Shown here: piece by piece, positions 34,607-43,201 of the stretch
How the letters are laid out: each line of letters opens with the position of its first letter
Position numbering within the stretch: the stretch's first letter is position 1
From: an uncultured Flavobacteriales bacterium
GTDB lineage: Bacteria > Bacteroidota > Bacteroidia > Flavobacteriales_D > Crocinitomicaceae
Assembly: GCA_905480145.1 (NCBI GenBank)
Contig: CAJQPA010000008.1
Coordinates: 94,015 to 158,014 of the forward strand
Reading direction: 5' to 3'
Length of the DNA: 64,000 nt
Notes under the pieces: generated by a model
Seen by the model: only the letters and a program-made list of their open reading frames with translations
The model's database searches: none
What the model was told of the DNA's origin: nothing
Translations under genes and position numbers: made by a program

Positions 34607-34612
34607 CTTACA

Positions 34613-36073
34613 CTATTTGACCGGAGTTACCTCTAAGGCACTAAGTAGATATTTCCAAAATTTCTGAACGGAAGAAATTTGACATTTTTCATCAGGAGAA
34701 TGTGGGGCACGAATATTCGGCCCAAATGATATCATATCTACATCTGGAAGATGTTCTGAAAGTATCCCGCATTCTAAACCAGCATGACAGGCCTTAACTT
34801 GAGGCTCTTCATTAAAATTCTTAATATAAAGTTCACGCATAATATCCAGAATTTCTGATTCCGAATTAGGCTGCCACCCAGGATACTCGCCATCTTGGAT
34901 GACATCGGCTCCAATCAAGTCAAATGGACTCCTGACAGCGTTAGCAACATCATCCCTAGAAGACTCAACACTTGATCTCTGTAAAAACTGTGCAATGAAC
35001 TCACCATCTTTAACAATAACCCTAGCTAAACTTGAGGAGGACTCTACCAAACCTTCAATATCAGGACTCATTCTAAATACACCATTATGCACAGCCTGAA
35101 TGACCTCAATAATCTTATTACGCTCCATAGATTCTGTCATTCTTGAAGATGCAGTCACTGCCTTACTTAGAGAAATAGTTAAATTTTTCTCTATTAACTT
35201 AAATTCATCAGCAATAGATGCAACAATGGACTCAAATGAATTGGATAATTCATCTAAAGCTTCTTTCTCCACTGCAATAAGGGCATTGGATTCTCTAGGG
35301 ATAGCATTCCTGAGACTTCCACCATCAATTGAAATAATCTGAAAATCAACAGCTCGTGTCATAAGATGGTACATTACCCTATTCATTATTTTATTTGCAT
35401 TTCCGCGTCCCTTGTCGATATCCATTCCAGAATGACCACCAATAAGACCTTTAACAGAGATTTCATAGCAAGTGTAATTGCTTAGTATTTCTTGTGTAAC
35501 GTAGTTATAAGAAGTGTTTGTGTCAATTCCACCTGCACATCCAATTGAGAGTTCATCATCATCTTCTGTATCAAGATTTAATAGAATTTCACCCTGAAAA
35601 TTGGATGGGTCTAGATTAATAGCACCTGTCATTCCTGTCTCCTCGTCAATTGTAAACATACCCTCTATTGCAGGATGCTTAATTTCAGATGATGCTAGAA
35701 CTGACATTATCGCAGCAACACCAATACCATTATCTGCACCTAGAGTTGTGCCATTAGCTTTAACCCAATCACCATCAACTATCATATCAATTCCCTGAGT
35801 CGCAAAATCAAAATTAGTATCATTATTCTTTTGGTGAACCATGTCTATATGAGACTGAAGAATAACCGTTTTACGCCCTTCCATACCTGACGAAGCTGGT
35901 TTTTTAATGATTACATTACCAATTTCATCTTGGAAAGTTTCTAAATTCAAGTCATTTCCAAATTTTAACATAAAAGCAATTACCTGATCTTCTTTCTTTG
36001 ATGCTCGTGGAACTGCATTTAAATCCGCAAAATTATTCCATAATATTTTTGGCTCTACATTTCTTACACTCAT
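34613..36073 (-). CDS. pepD: Aminoacyl-histidine dipeptidase (M20 family, PepD type)
   Basis: 486 residues, a zinc dipeptidase acting on Xaa-His and other dipeptides. Metal and catalytic motifs visible are LQSHIDMVHQK, LGADNGIGVA, MFTIDEETGMTGAINL, IGGHSGMDID and CHAGLECGIL, with the late FGPNIRAPHSPDEKC. It has a large inserted domain in the middle, as usual for PepD. One base separates its ATG from the preceding VF530 stop, so it is cotranscribed with ettA and VF530. Confidence 0.94.
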   Translation of the reverse strand: MSVRNVEPKILWNNFADLNAVPRASKKEDQVIAFMLKFGNDLNLETFQDEIGNVIIKKPASSGMEGRKTVILQSHIDMVHQKNNDTNFDFATQGIDMIVDGDWVKANGTTLGADNGIGVAAIMSVLASSEIKHPAIEGMFTIDEETGMTGAINLDPSNFQGEILLNLDTEDDDELSIGCAGGIDTNTSYNYVTQEILSNYTCYEISVKGLIGGHSGMDIDKGRGNANKIMNRVMYHLMTRAVDFQIISIDGGSLRNAIPRESNALIAVEKEALDELSNSFESIVASIADEFKLIEKNLTISLSKAVTASSRMTESMERNKIIEVIQAVHNGVFRMSPDIEGLVESSSSLARVIVKDGEFIAQFLQRSSVESSRDDVANAVRSPFDLIGADVIQDGEYPGWQPNSESEILDIMRELYIKNFNEEPQVKACHAGLECGILSEHLPDVDMISFGPNIRAPHSPDEKCQISSVQKFWKYLLSALEVTPVK

Positions 36074-36074
36074 T

Positions 36075-36308
36075 CTATTTGCTATTTCTAAATTGAATAA
36101 TTCTTTCTATATATAACTTTTCAACCTTAGCTCTTGCCCAAGGTGTTTTTCTTAAAAAAGTTAAACTACTTTTAATCGTTGGATTATTCTTAAAACAATT
36201 GATATTCACTAAATACCCCATATGCTCCCAACCAAACTCGTTATGCAGCTCAGTTACTATAAACTCTAACGTTAATCCATGCAGTGGATCATTTGAGACT
36301 CCTGACAT
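36075..36308 (-). CDS. VF530 family DNA-binding protein (DUF2132)
   Basis: 77 residues matching the VF530/DUF2132 family: [21 protein letters not shown] at the start and [23 protein letters not shown] later, a pattern I recognise. Members are small, basic and thought to bind DNA. Its ATG overlaps the ettA stop (TAATG). Confidence 0.9.
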   Translation of the reverse strand: MSGVSNDPLHGLTLEFIVTELHNEFGWEHMGYLVNINCFKNNPTIKSSLTFLRKTPWARAKVEKLYIERIIQFRNSK

Positions 36309-37993
36309 TACTTGACTAATTTCTTATATCTAATTCTCTTCGGAGCATTGTCACCAAGTCTCTTTTTTCGATTTTCTTCGTATTCGGTATAGGATCCCTC
36401 AAACCAATACACTTCTGAATCACCTTCAAAAGCCAATATGTGCGTACAAATTCTATCTAAAAACCACCGGTCATGAGAGATTACTACTGCACATCCAGCA
36501 AAGTTCTCAATCCCTTCCTCTAGCGCTCTTAGTGTATTAACATCGATATCATTTGTCGGTTCATCAAGCAAAAGTACATTTGCTTCAATTTTCAAAGTCA
36601 TTGCTAAATGCAATCTATTTCTCTCTCCTCCGGATAGCACACCTACCTTTTTATTTTGATCTGAACCGTTAAAATTAAACTTTGAAAGATATGCTCTTGC
36701 ATTAATTTTTTGATCTCCAACTTCTACATACTCTAAACCGTTCGATACAACCTCAAAGACAGTTTTGTCTTCACTAATATCCGCATGTGTTTGATCTACA
36801 TAACCCAATTTAACAGTTTCCCCAACTTTAAACTCTCCTGAATCTGGAAGTAAATCCTCCATGATCATTTTAAAGATGGTAGTCTTACCAGCACCGTTAG
36901 GACCAATAACTCCTACTATTCCTGCGGGTGGTAATTTGAAATTTAAATCCCCATAAAGTAATTTGTCGCCAAAAGCTTTAGAAACTGAAACAGCGTCAAT
37001 TACGTTTGAGCCTAGTCTAGGTCCATTAGGAATAGGCATTTGCAATGTTTCATCTTTGGACTTAGAATCTTGTGCCATCATTTTGTCATAATTGGCAATA
37101 CGGGCTTTGTTTTTGGCATGACGTCCTTTTGGATTCATCCGAACCCACTCCAGCTCACGAGCTAACATTTTCTGTCTTTTCGATTCTGTTTTCTCTTCTT
37201 CTTTCAGTTTTGACCCTTTTTGCTCTAGCCAAGAAGAATAATTCCCCTTCCAAGGAATACCCTCTCCTCTATCTAATTCAAGAATCCATCCGGCCACATT
37301 GTCAAGGAAGTATCTATCATGGGTCACCGCGATTACAGTCCCCTTGTATTGCTGAAGATGCTGTTCTAACCATTCGATAGAAGCAGCGTCCAAGTGATTG
37401 GTTGGCTCATCTAACAATAAAATATCGGGGCTTTTCAACAACAAGCGACACAGCGCTACTCGTCTCCTTTCACCTCCCGATAAAGTACCAATCTTTTGAT
37501 CTTCCGGAGCACATCTCAATGCATCCATTGCTCTTTCAAGCTTCGTATCTAGTTCCCAAGCATCCTGTGAATCAATAATATCTTGAACTTCCGCCTGGCG
37601 TGCAATCAATTTATCCATCTTATCAGGATCGTTTAAAATCTCTTCATCCATAAAGGAATTATTGATTTGCTCGAACTCCGCTAGTATATCGACAGTCTCC
37701 TGAACACCTTCCATCACAACCTCTTTGACGGTTTTATTTTCATCTAATTCTGGCTCCTGTGGCAAATAACCAACTGAATAACCATCAGAAAATACTACTT
37801 CACCTTTATAAGCTTGATCTAGTCCTGCAATTATCTTCATTACAGTAGACTTACCAGAACCATTCAAACCAATGATTCCAATTTTAGCTCCATAATAAAA
37901 GGATAAATATATATTCTTAATAATTTGTTTCCCCTGCGGAGTATCTTTAGAGACACCCACCATTGAAAATATGATTTTTTTATCGTCTGACAT
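36308..37993 (-). CDS. ettA: Energy-dependent translational throttle protein EttA (ABC-F)
   Basis: 561 residues; an ABC-F ATPase that binds the ribosomal E site and gates elongation by ATP/ADP ratio. Two ABC domains: Walker [10 protein letters not shown] and GPNGAGKTT, signatures [16 protein letters not shown] and [13 protein letters not shown], Walker [12 protein letters not shown] and [11 protein letters not shown]. The inter-domain linker ([12 protein letters not shown] onward) includes the EttA-type P-site contact arm. It has no membrane domain. A TAACTTTG -7 box lies 22 nt upstream, and it leads a tight four-gene operon with VF530, pepD and DUF3820. Confidence 0.95.
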   Translation of the reverse strand: MSDDKKIIFSMVGVSKDTPQGKQIIKNIYLSFYYGAKIGIIGLNGSGKSTVMKIIAGLDQAYKGEVVFSDGYSVGYLPQEPELDENKTVKEVVMEGVQETVDILAEFEQINNSFMDEEILNDPDKMDKLIARQAEVQDIIDSQDAWELDTKLERAMDALRCAPEDQKIGTLSGGERRRVALCRLLLKSPDILLLDEPTNHLDAASIEWLEQHLQQYKGTVIAVTHDRYFLDNVAGWILELDRGEGIPWKGNYSSWLEQKGSKLKEEEKTESKRQKMLARELEWVRMNPKGRHAKNKARIANYDKMMAQDSKSKDETLQMPIPNGPRLGSNVIDAVSVSKAFGDKLLYGDLNFKLPPAGIVGVIGPNGAGKTTIFKMIMEDLLPDSGEFKVGETVKLGYVDQTHADISEDKTVFEVVSNGLEYVEVGDQKINARAYLSKFNFNGSDQNKKVGVLSGGERNRLHLAMTLKIEANVLLLDEPTNDIDVNTLRALEEGIENFAGCAVVISHDRWFLDRICTHILAFEGDSEVYWFEGSYTEYEENRKKRLGDNAPKRIRYKKLVK

Positions 37994-38015
37994 AATCTGT
38001 TTTAATGTAATTATT

Positions 38016-38023
38016 CAAAGTTA
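38016..38023 (-). promoter_or_regulatory. -7 promoter box of the ettA operon
   Basis: TAACTTTG on the minus strand, 22 bases before ATG 37993. Confidence 0.45.
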
Positions 38024-38068
38024 ATAAAAGCGATTGGAATCATCACGCAAATTATGTTTGAAGCAAAA

Positions 38069-38090
38069 AAAAGAGCCAAAAGGCCCTTTT
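38069..38090 (-). terminator. Rho-independent terminator of the DUF5684/DUF5362 genes
   Basis: Inverted repeat AAAAGAGCC/GGCCCTTTT around AAAA (one A:C mismatch), followed by eight Ts on the minus strand, 22 bp after the DUF5362 stop. Confidence 0.75.
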
Positions 38091-38111
38091 TGAATAATAG
38101 CGTTGCAAAAG

Positions 38112-38540
38112 CTATATACTTAATGCAAACGCACCAAAAAACAATAAAAATATCGCGTAAATACTGAGAATGACAATCATTAATACCCCCATGTATTTGA
38201 ACATTTTCTTAAGATTTTCGAACGCTAACTCAACCTCTGATTGAATTGAGCTATTTAAACCAATCTTGATTTTTTTAGAAAAATTGTACATATACAATAT
38301 TGGAAAAAAGTATAGTAACGCCATTAATAAATAGGCAAAACCTCCTGCAGCAGCTCCCGGACCTGAAAAAGATGAACCCACAGCCATGGCCATAAAAGCA
38401 CCTATAACCATTAAACCAATCATAACAAATCCAACTACAGACAAAAAGTTAGTCCATTTTGCAGTTTCCTTTAAATAATTTGAGATTTGAGAATTTATCT
38501 CAACTCCATCGTTGCTGATATTATTATCTAATGTATCCAT
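38112..38540 (-). CDS. DUF5362 family small membrane protein
   Basis: 142 residues with three or four membrane helices (about 35-60, 70-90 and 112-142) and the DUF5362-like start QISNYLKETAKWTNFLSVVGFV. Function unknown. It is 28 bp downstream of another small membrane protein and shares its terminator, so the two are probably cotranscribed. Confidence 0.75.
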   Translation of the reverse strand: MDTLDNNISNDGVEINSQISNYLKETAKWTNFLSVVGFVMIGLMVIGAFMAMAVGSSFSGPGAAAGGFAYLLMALLYFFPILYMYNFSKKIKIGLNSSIQSEVELAFENLKKMFKYMGVLMIVILSIYAIFLLFFGAFALSI

Positions 38541-38568
38541 TGTAATATTTATTTTATTAATTAAATTC

Positions 38569-38934
38569 TTAGTTATCTAATAAGTCATCTGAGACAACTT
38601 TAGTTCCTTGGTATTCAGCATCTCCAAAAGCAAGAATTGGCCAGAATATAATCCCTAAGAACAAAAGCCCCAAGGTAAACCCAGCATCCTTTCCAAATGC
38701 TTTTGCTATTTCGTTAAGTAGCATAATCAAGAATGCAATATTTACTATTGGAACCAGCAGAATAATTGCTAACCACCACCCTGGCTTCTTAGCAATCTGA
38801 ATCATAACATATATGTTATAAATTGGAATCAAACAAGCCCACCCAGGCTGACCTGCTTTGGTAAAGACTTTCCATTGGGATGCAATCATTAATGCAATAA
38901 TCCCTAGGTAAATGACAATCGTTATTAGAATCAT
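38569..38934 (-). CDS. DUF5684 family small membrane protein
   Basis: 121 residues with four membrane helices. The block WKVFTKAGQPGWACLIPIYN, then AKKPGWWLAIILLVP, is the DUF5684 signature as I recall it; some annotations use signal peptidase-like names for this family without support. Function unknown. It heads a two-gene unit with the DUF5362 gene. Confidence 0.8.
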   Translation of the reverse strand: MILITIVIYLGIIALMIASQWKVFTKAGQPGWACLIPIYNIYVMIQIAKKPGWWLAIILLVPIVNIAFLIMLLNEIAKAFGKDAGFTLGLLFLGIIFWPILAFGDAEYQGTKVVSDDLLDN

Positions 38935-39062
38935 AAATAGTATTTTTAGTTAGTAGTGACTAAATATATGAAACAATATTCTTATAAATTACTATAAGGA
39001 TTTATGTTATCAACAATTATGAAATATTTATTTTTTTGAAAAAGATTCTATAACTTTACAAA

Positions 39063-39686
39063 ATGCATAAAACACTATACATTCTCTTGACTTTAATGGT
39101 TATCACTTCTTGTAAAAAAGGGAAGGCTGATTTTACTATAACTGGAACTATTTCAAATACATCTTTGAGCTCCGCACTCAGCGGAGCAACTGTTAAACTG
39201 TATGAAACTGCTGCGGGTTCAGCTTCTTTAGATTTAATTGGAACTACAACAACTGATCTTAGTGGTGTTTACTCCTTCAGTTTTCCTCGTAATCAATCGG
39301 AAAGTTATACTCTAACTTGTGTTAAGCCAAATCATTTCTCTTTAGAAGAGATCATAAACTTCTCTGACTTATCCATTGAAAATGATAATATCATCAATTA
39401 CTCAACTTCAGCAAAGTCATGGGTTAAATTGCGATTTTTGAATAGCACACCTTCTGGAGCTGATATATTAAAGTATACAAAAACAGCTGGAAAATCAGGT
39501 TGTAATGAATGCTGCGAGGATAGTGAGATTTCCTTAATAAATATTCTTGATACAAGTATATACTGCATCAATGATGGGAATAGTATTTACTCTTATAATT
39601 ATATTCAGCAAGGGACAACTAACTTTGGTGAAAAGTCCGTTATAACAGTTGCTTATGACACAACGGAGCTTTTATTGAGTTATTAA
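39063..39686 (+). CDS. Lipoprotein with carboxypeptidase-regulatory-like domain
   Basis: 207 residues with a lipoprotein signal (LMVITSC, lipid Cys about 17). It has an N-terminal beta-sandwich (about 25-100: ADFTITGTISNTSLSSALSGATVKLYE ... SGVYSFSFPR) typical of transthyretin-like regulatory domains. The C-terminal 90 residues contain a cysteine cluster CNECCE (about 149-154) that may form disulfides or bind metal. Function unknown. Its stop is one base from the convergent helicase stop. Confidence 0.75.
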   Translation: MHKTLYILLTLMVITSCKKGKADFTITGTISNTSLSSALSGATVKLYETAAGSASLDLIGTTTTDLSGVYSFSFPRNQSESYTLTCVKPNHFSLEEIINFSDLSIENDNIINYSTSAKSWVKLRFLNSTPSGADILKYTKTAGKSGCNECCEDSEISLINILDTSIYCINDGNSIYSYNYIQQGTTNFGEKSVITVAYDTTELLLSY

Positions 39687-39687
39687 T

Positions 39688-41199
39688 CTACTCGTCATCC
39701 AATACCGCTCTTAACTTCTGTCGAAGCTGACGAACGTATGTTTCAATTAAATATTTATAATAATTCGGAGTACTCTTAGTAATACATTTAGTGTAATGCT
39801 TTAAGCGATGTTCAATATGAGGTCCAAGAACGCCCATCAATTCTAAACCATGGAAATAGTCTTCAGAAACGTCTTTGATTACTTCAAAGTGATTATTTAA
39901 CGAACGCTCGACAGCCTCTTTTCCCTTTAAGCCACTATCAATGCACTCGTAATAAATTTCTTTTATATTGAAAGAGTCGAGTTTATCTAAATCAAAAACA
40001 TCTTTAGAACCTCGAGGGTATTCAAACTTTGCTTCAAATTCAATATCCTCTACCTCAGTCAAACGAGCTTCTAAAAACCTGTCTGGAAACTTAAAAGCAT
40101 CTTGCCAATTGATATAATCTTGCCAAATTCCAAACCTTCTTACGTTATTTCCTAAATCGATTAGTTGAAATTGACTTTTGTTCGGTAATTTACGCGAACC
40201 ACGACCAATCATTTGATGATACAAAGTCAAAGATCTTGTTGCTCTATTTAAAATTATCGTTTTAACTGTTGGCTCATCAAATCCTGTTGTCAATATTCCT
40301 ACAGAAGTTAGAATAGCATCATCTGTTGCTTTAAACCAAGCTAAAACCTCTTTTCTATCCTTGTCACTAAAAGTAGAATCAAGATGTCTAATTTTATATC
40401 CTCTTTTCTTGAAAGTCTCCTCAACTCTAATTGACGTCTCAATACCTGAATTAAAAACCAACGTCTTCTTGCCAATTGCAACTTCCTCATATGCGAAAAG
40501 TAATTTTTCTTGCATAAAATAATTGCCGTAAACAACGTCAGAACTACTAACTGTAAAGTCACCATTAGAACCAATCTTCAAGCCATGAAGGTTTACATCG
40601 TAAGTATACGTCTCTGCATCAGATAGATAGCCGCCTTCAATCAAAGAAGAAATACTTTCTCCTACTAGTAATTTATTATAATTATCATTGAGTGGTAGCG
40701 CTTTATTACTGCTCAATGGCGTAGCCGTAACACCTAAGATGTTTGCCTCTTCATAAAATTGAAATATCTTCCGGAAACTGTTATAATGAGCTTCATCGAC
40801 AATGACTAGACCCACATTCGTAATGAAATTTCTATCATCATTCAGTCTATTATTTAAAGTCTCAACCATTGCGATGAAACAATTAAATTCATCCTGGTTT
40901 GCAATTTCTTTTACTTCACTATTAATTACCTTATTGTTAACACCGATTGCTGATAGTTGCTTTGAAGTCTGAACGGAAAGCTCTATTCTGTGGGTGAGGA
41001 TGAGGACCTTTTTCTTCGTTTGTTCAATGTAACGCTTCGTGATTTCAGAAAATATAACCGTCTTCCCTCCCCCCGTAGGAAGCTGAAACAAGAGATTAAA
41101 ATCCTTGTCATTATCCTTAAACTCTTTTAGAATATTATCTATTGTTGATACCTGAAATGGGTATAACGTTTTGGCTTGATATAGTTCTGTGTCGATCAT
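39688..41199 (-). CDS. Superfamily 2 DEAD/DEAH-type helicase
   Basis: 503 residues from ATG 41199 (MIDTELYQAKTLYPFQ). Motifs in order: QLPTGGGKTVIFSEI (Walker A), LTHRIELSVQ (Ia), VIVDEAHYNSFRKI (II, DEAH), GVTATPLS (III), LDSTFSDKDRKEVLAWF, then TTGFDEPTVKTIILNRAT and YHQMIGRGSRKL (VI). It resembles the helicase of type III restriction or SSL2/RAD25-like proteins, but no nuclease, methyltransferase or partner is adjacent, so a stand-alone nucleic-acid translocase is the safe call. A -33/-7 promoter at 41245-41275 excludes the longer start at 41274. Confidence 0.9.
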   Translation of the reverse strand: MIDTELYQAKTLYPFQVSTIDNILKEFKDNDKDFNLLFQLPTGGGKTVIFSEITKRYIEQTKKKVLILTHRIELSVQTSKQLSAIGVNNKVINSEVKEIANQDEFNCFIAMVETLNNRLNDDRNFITNVGLVIVDEAHYNSFRKIFQFYEEANILGVTATPLSSNKALPLNDNYNKLLVGESISSLIEGGYLSDAETYTYDVNLHGLKIGSNGDFTVSSSDVVYGNYFMQEKLLFAYEEVAIGKKTLVFNSGIETSIRVEETFKKRGYKIRHLDSTFSDKDRKEVLAWFKATDDAILTSVGILTTGFDEPTVKTIILNRATRSLTLYHQMIGRGSRKLPNKSQFQLIDLGNNVRRFGIWQDYINWQDAFKFPDRFLEARLTEVEDIEFEAKFEYPRGSKDVFDLDKLDSFNIKEIYYECIDSGLKGKEAVERSLNNHFEVIKDVSEDYFHGLELMGVLGPHIEHRLKHYTKCITKSTPNYYKYLIETYVRQLRQKLRAVLDDE

Positions 41200-41244
41200 A
41201 TTATTCTGTGCGAAAAGCGGATGTTTACATGCAAAAAGCGGCAA

Positions 41245-41275
41245 CAAAATTACCTTTCTTTTAATGGAAATCAAA
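41245..41275 (-). promoter_or_regulatory. Two-part promoter of the SF2 helicase gene
   Basis: Minus strand: TTTG (41275-41272), a 19-bp spacer, then TAATTTTG (41252-41245). Both elements and their spacing fit the Bacteroidota sigma consensus. It excludes a start codon at 41274. Confidence 0.65.
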
Positions 41276-41341
41276 GGACTTCGTACTTTATTTCAAAATT
41301 ATTCTTGTATTCCTAAGAAAAAGCATTCTTTTTAGGTTTGC

Positions 41342-41371
41342 TTGGTTAGTAAATAGAAACGATTATTTTTG
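41342..41371 (+). promoter_or_regulatory. Two-part promoter of trxB
   Basis: TTG (41342-41344), a 19-bp spacer, then TATTTTTG (41364-41371), 39 bases before ATG 41411. It is divergent from the helicase promoter. It rules out the in-frame TTG at 41369, which lies inside the -7 box. Confidence 0.65.
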
Positions 41372-41410
41372 TTGTCTCTTCAAAAGAAATATAATTATAT
41401 CGAAAATATT

Positions 41411-42361
41411 ATGAGTGAAATAGAAAAAACTAAATGCCTGATTATTGGTTCTGGACCAGCGGGCTATACAGCAGCTATTTATGCAGCACGTGCTGAAATG
41501 AAACCTATGCTCTATCAAGGAATGCAGCCTGGAGGACAGCTAACGACAACAAACGAAGTAGAGAATTTCCCTGGATATCCGGACGGAATTACTGGACCTG
41601 AAATGATGGTTCAATTAGAAGCACAAGCCAAACGATTTGGTTCTGACATTCGTTTCGGGTTTATTACTAAAGTTGACTTTTCTGGTGACATTCACAAATG
41701 TTGGGCCGATGACGGAAAAGAAATACATGCTGAAACAGTGATTATTTCCACTGGAGCTTCTGCAATGTACTTAGGCTTAGAAAGTGAACAAAAATACTTG
41801 AAACTTGGTGGTGGTGTTTCTGCCTGCGCAGTTTGTGATGGATTCTTTTATAAAGGTCAAGAAACAATTATTGTCGGGGCCGGTGATTCTGCCTGCGAAG
41901 AAGCTCACTACCTTTCTAAGCTATGCACTAAAGTTACGATGCTTGTTCGCAGAGATGAGTTCAGAGCTTCTAAAATAATGGCTGAGCGTGTTAAAAACAC
42001 AGAAAATATTGAAATCATGTTCAACACTGAAACAGAAGAAGTTTTAGGAGATGGACAAGGTGTTACTGGCGCTCGTGTTAAAAATAATATAACAGGGGAA
42101 GAAACAATTGTTAATGCAACAGGATTCTTTGTTGCTATTGGTCATAAGCCAAACACTGATATATTCAAAGAATTCATTGATTTAGATGAAACGGGATATA
42201 TTAAGTATGCTGAGCCAGGAACTTCTCATACCAATGTACCCGGTGTATTCGTCTCAGGAGATGCAGCAGACAAAAGATACAGACAGGCAATAACAGCAGC
42301 TGGAACAGGTTGTATGGGTGCTTTAGATGCTGAGAAATATTTAGCGGGGAAAGGTCACTAA
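41411..42361 (+). CDS. trxB: Thioredoxin-disulfide reductase
   Basis: 316 residues; reduces thioredoxin with NADPH via FAD and a redox disulfide. Visible: N-terminal FAD loop IIGSGPAGYTAA, redox motif CAVCDG (C139, C142), NADPH loop IVGAGDSACEEA, and a C-terminal GVFVSGDAADKRYRQAITAAGTG block. The start at ATG 41411 follows a well-formed -33/-7 promoter. A strong hairpin terminator lies just downstream. Confidence 0.97.
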   Translation: MSEIEKTKCLIIGSGPAGYTAAIYAARAEMKPMLYQGMQPGGQLTTTNEVENFPGYPDGITGPEMMVQLEAQAKRFGSDIRFGFITKVDFSGDIHKCWADDGKEIHAETVIISTGASAMYLGLESEQKYLKLGGGVSACAVCDGFFYKGQETIIVGAGDSACEEAHYLSKLCTKVTMLVRRDEFRASKIMAERVKNTENIEIMFNTETEEVLGDGQGVTGARVKNNITGEETIVNATGFFVAIGHKPNTDIFKEFIDLDETGYIKYAEPGTSHTNVPGVFVSGDAADKRYRQAITAAGTGCMGALDAEKYLAGKGH

Positions 42362-42384
42362 AGCACATTTCTTTTATACTAATT

Positions 42385-42433
42385 AAGAGTTGAGTATTTG
42401 ACAATCAAACGATTTGTTAAAAACTCAACTCTT
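42385..42433 (+). terminator. Rho-independent terminator of trxB
   Basis: Ten-bp stem AAGAGTTGAG/CTCAACTCTT around a 29-base loop, followed by Ts on the plus strand. The T-run reaches 42437, into the last codon of the convergent pcm gene (stop at 42436-42438). The large loop makes it weaker than the other hairpins. Confidence 0.65.
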
Positions 42434-42435
42434 TT

Positions 42436-43080
42436 TTATTTTACCTTATCCTCAAGCATTGGGACAAAACTAAAAACTCCTAATTTCTCAATTTTCGTTT
42501 CGCTATCAGAAAGTTTTGTGATTTTTTGCATTTGCTGTTTCACTCCTTCTCCTACAGGAATTATCATAATCCCTCCAATCTTTAATTGGTTTATCAATTC
42601 TCCAGGAACAAATGGAGCTCCACAAGTGATGATCACTTTATCAAAAGGTGCATAACTTGGCATACCTTTAAAGCCATCACCGAATTTCAATTGTGTCTTG
42701 TATTTCAATAATTGTAGAATGTTCTTCGCTTTTAAATGTAATTCTTTATGCCTTTCAATACTGAACACTTTCACTCCTAATTCTGCAAGAATACTAGTTT
42801 GAAACCCAGATCCAGTGCCAATTTCTAAAACCTTATCTCCCCTCTCTAATTGTAATAACTCTGTCTGAAAAGCAACAGTATATGGATGACTTATTGTTTG
42901 ACCAGCTCCAATTTGAAAAGCCATATCAGAATAAGCCTGCTCTGCAAAAGTTGTGTCTAAGAAAAAATGACGTGGCACTTTATTAAATGCATTCAAAACT
43001 TTCTCATCTTTAATTCCACTATTGCGCAGTTTTTTAATTAACTCCTCTCTCATTCCTTTATAACGTAACGAATCTTGCAT
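42436..43080 (-). CDS. pcm: Protein-L-isoaspartate O-methyltransferase
   Basis: 214 residues; methylates isoaspartyl residues in damaged proteins. Family motifs are visible: VPRHFFLD near residue 35, DMAFQIGAGQTISHPYTVAFQTELL, the SAM loop VLEIGTGSGFQTSILAEL, and DKVIITCGAPFVPGELINQLKIGGIMIIPVG. A TACATTTG -7 box ends 4 nt before the ATG. It is convergent with trxB, and its stop codon lies at the end of the trxB terminator T-run. Confidence 0.95.
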   Translation of the reverse strand: MQDSLRYKGMREELIKKLRNSGIKDEKVLNAFNKVPRHFFLDTTFAEQAYSDMAFQIGAGQTISHPYTVAFQTELLQLERGDKVLEIGTGSGFQTSILAELGVKVFSIERHKELHLKAKNILQLLKYKTQLKFGDGFKGMPSYAPFDKVIITCGAPFVPGELINQLKIGGIMIIPVGEGVKQQMQKITKLSDSETKIEKLGVFSFVPMLEDKVK

Positions 43081-43084
43081 GAAA

Positions 43085-43092
43085 CAAATGTA
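43085..43092 (-). promoter_or_regulatory. -7 box directly abutting the pcm start
   Basis: TACATTTG on the minus strand, followed by TTTC and ATG 43080. A TTG lies 22 bp further upstream (43117-43115), a little longer than ideal. Confidence 0.5.
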
Positions 43093-43169
43093 AGCTTATT
43101 CCCATTGATTTTCTCAATAAAGTTCTAACATCGCTTTGTCGAAAAAAGAATTATCCCTGAAGTTTTGAT

Positions 43170-43177
43170 TATATTTG
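43170..43177 (+). promoter_or_regulatory. -7 promoter box of the carboxyltransferase operon
   Basis: TATATTTG, 24 bases before ATG 43202. Confidence 0.45.
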
Positions 43178-43201
43178 GGCAACATAATTTCAAAGAACTA
43201 A

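Noticed and set aside
39688..41199. SF2 helicase as a type III restriction subunit or other defence component
   Set aside because: There is no nuclease domain in the 503 residues and no modification gene nearby; flanks are a lipoprotein and trxB.
41274..41274. Upstream ATG start for the SF2 helicase
   Set aside because: It lies in the -33 element of a well-spaced promoter and adds a non-conserved leader; ATG 41199 fits the family start.
41294..41301. Second TAATTTTG on the minus strand upstream of the SF2 helicase
   Set aside because: The copy at 41245-41252 has a TTTG at exactly 19 bp and is nearer the gene; this one lacks a -33 element and may be chance.
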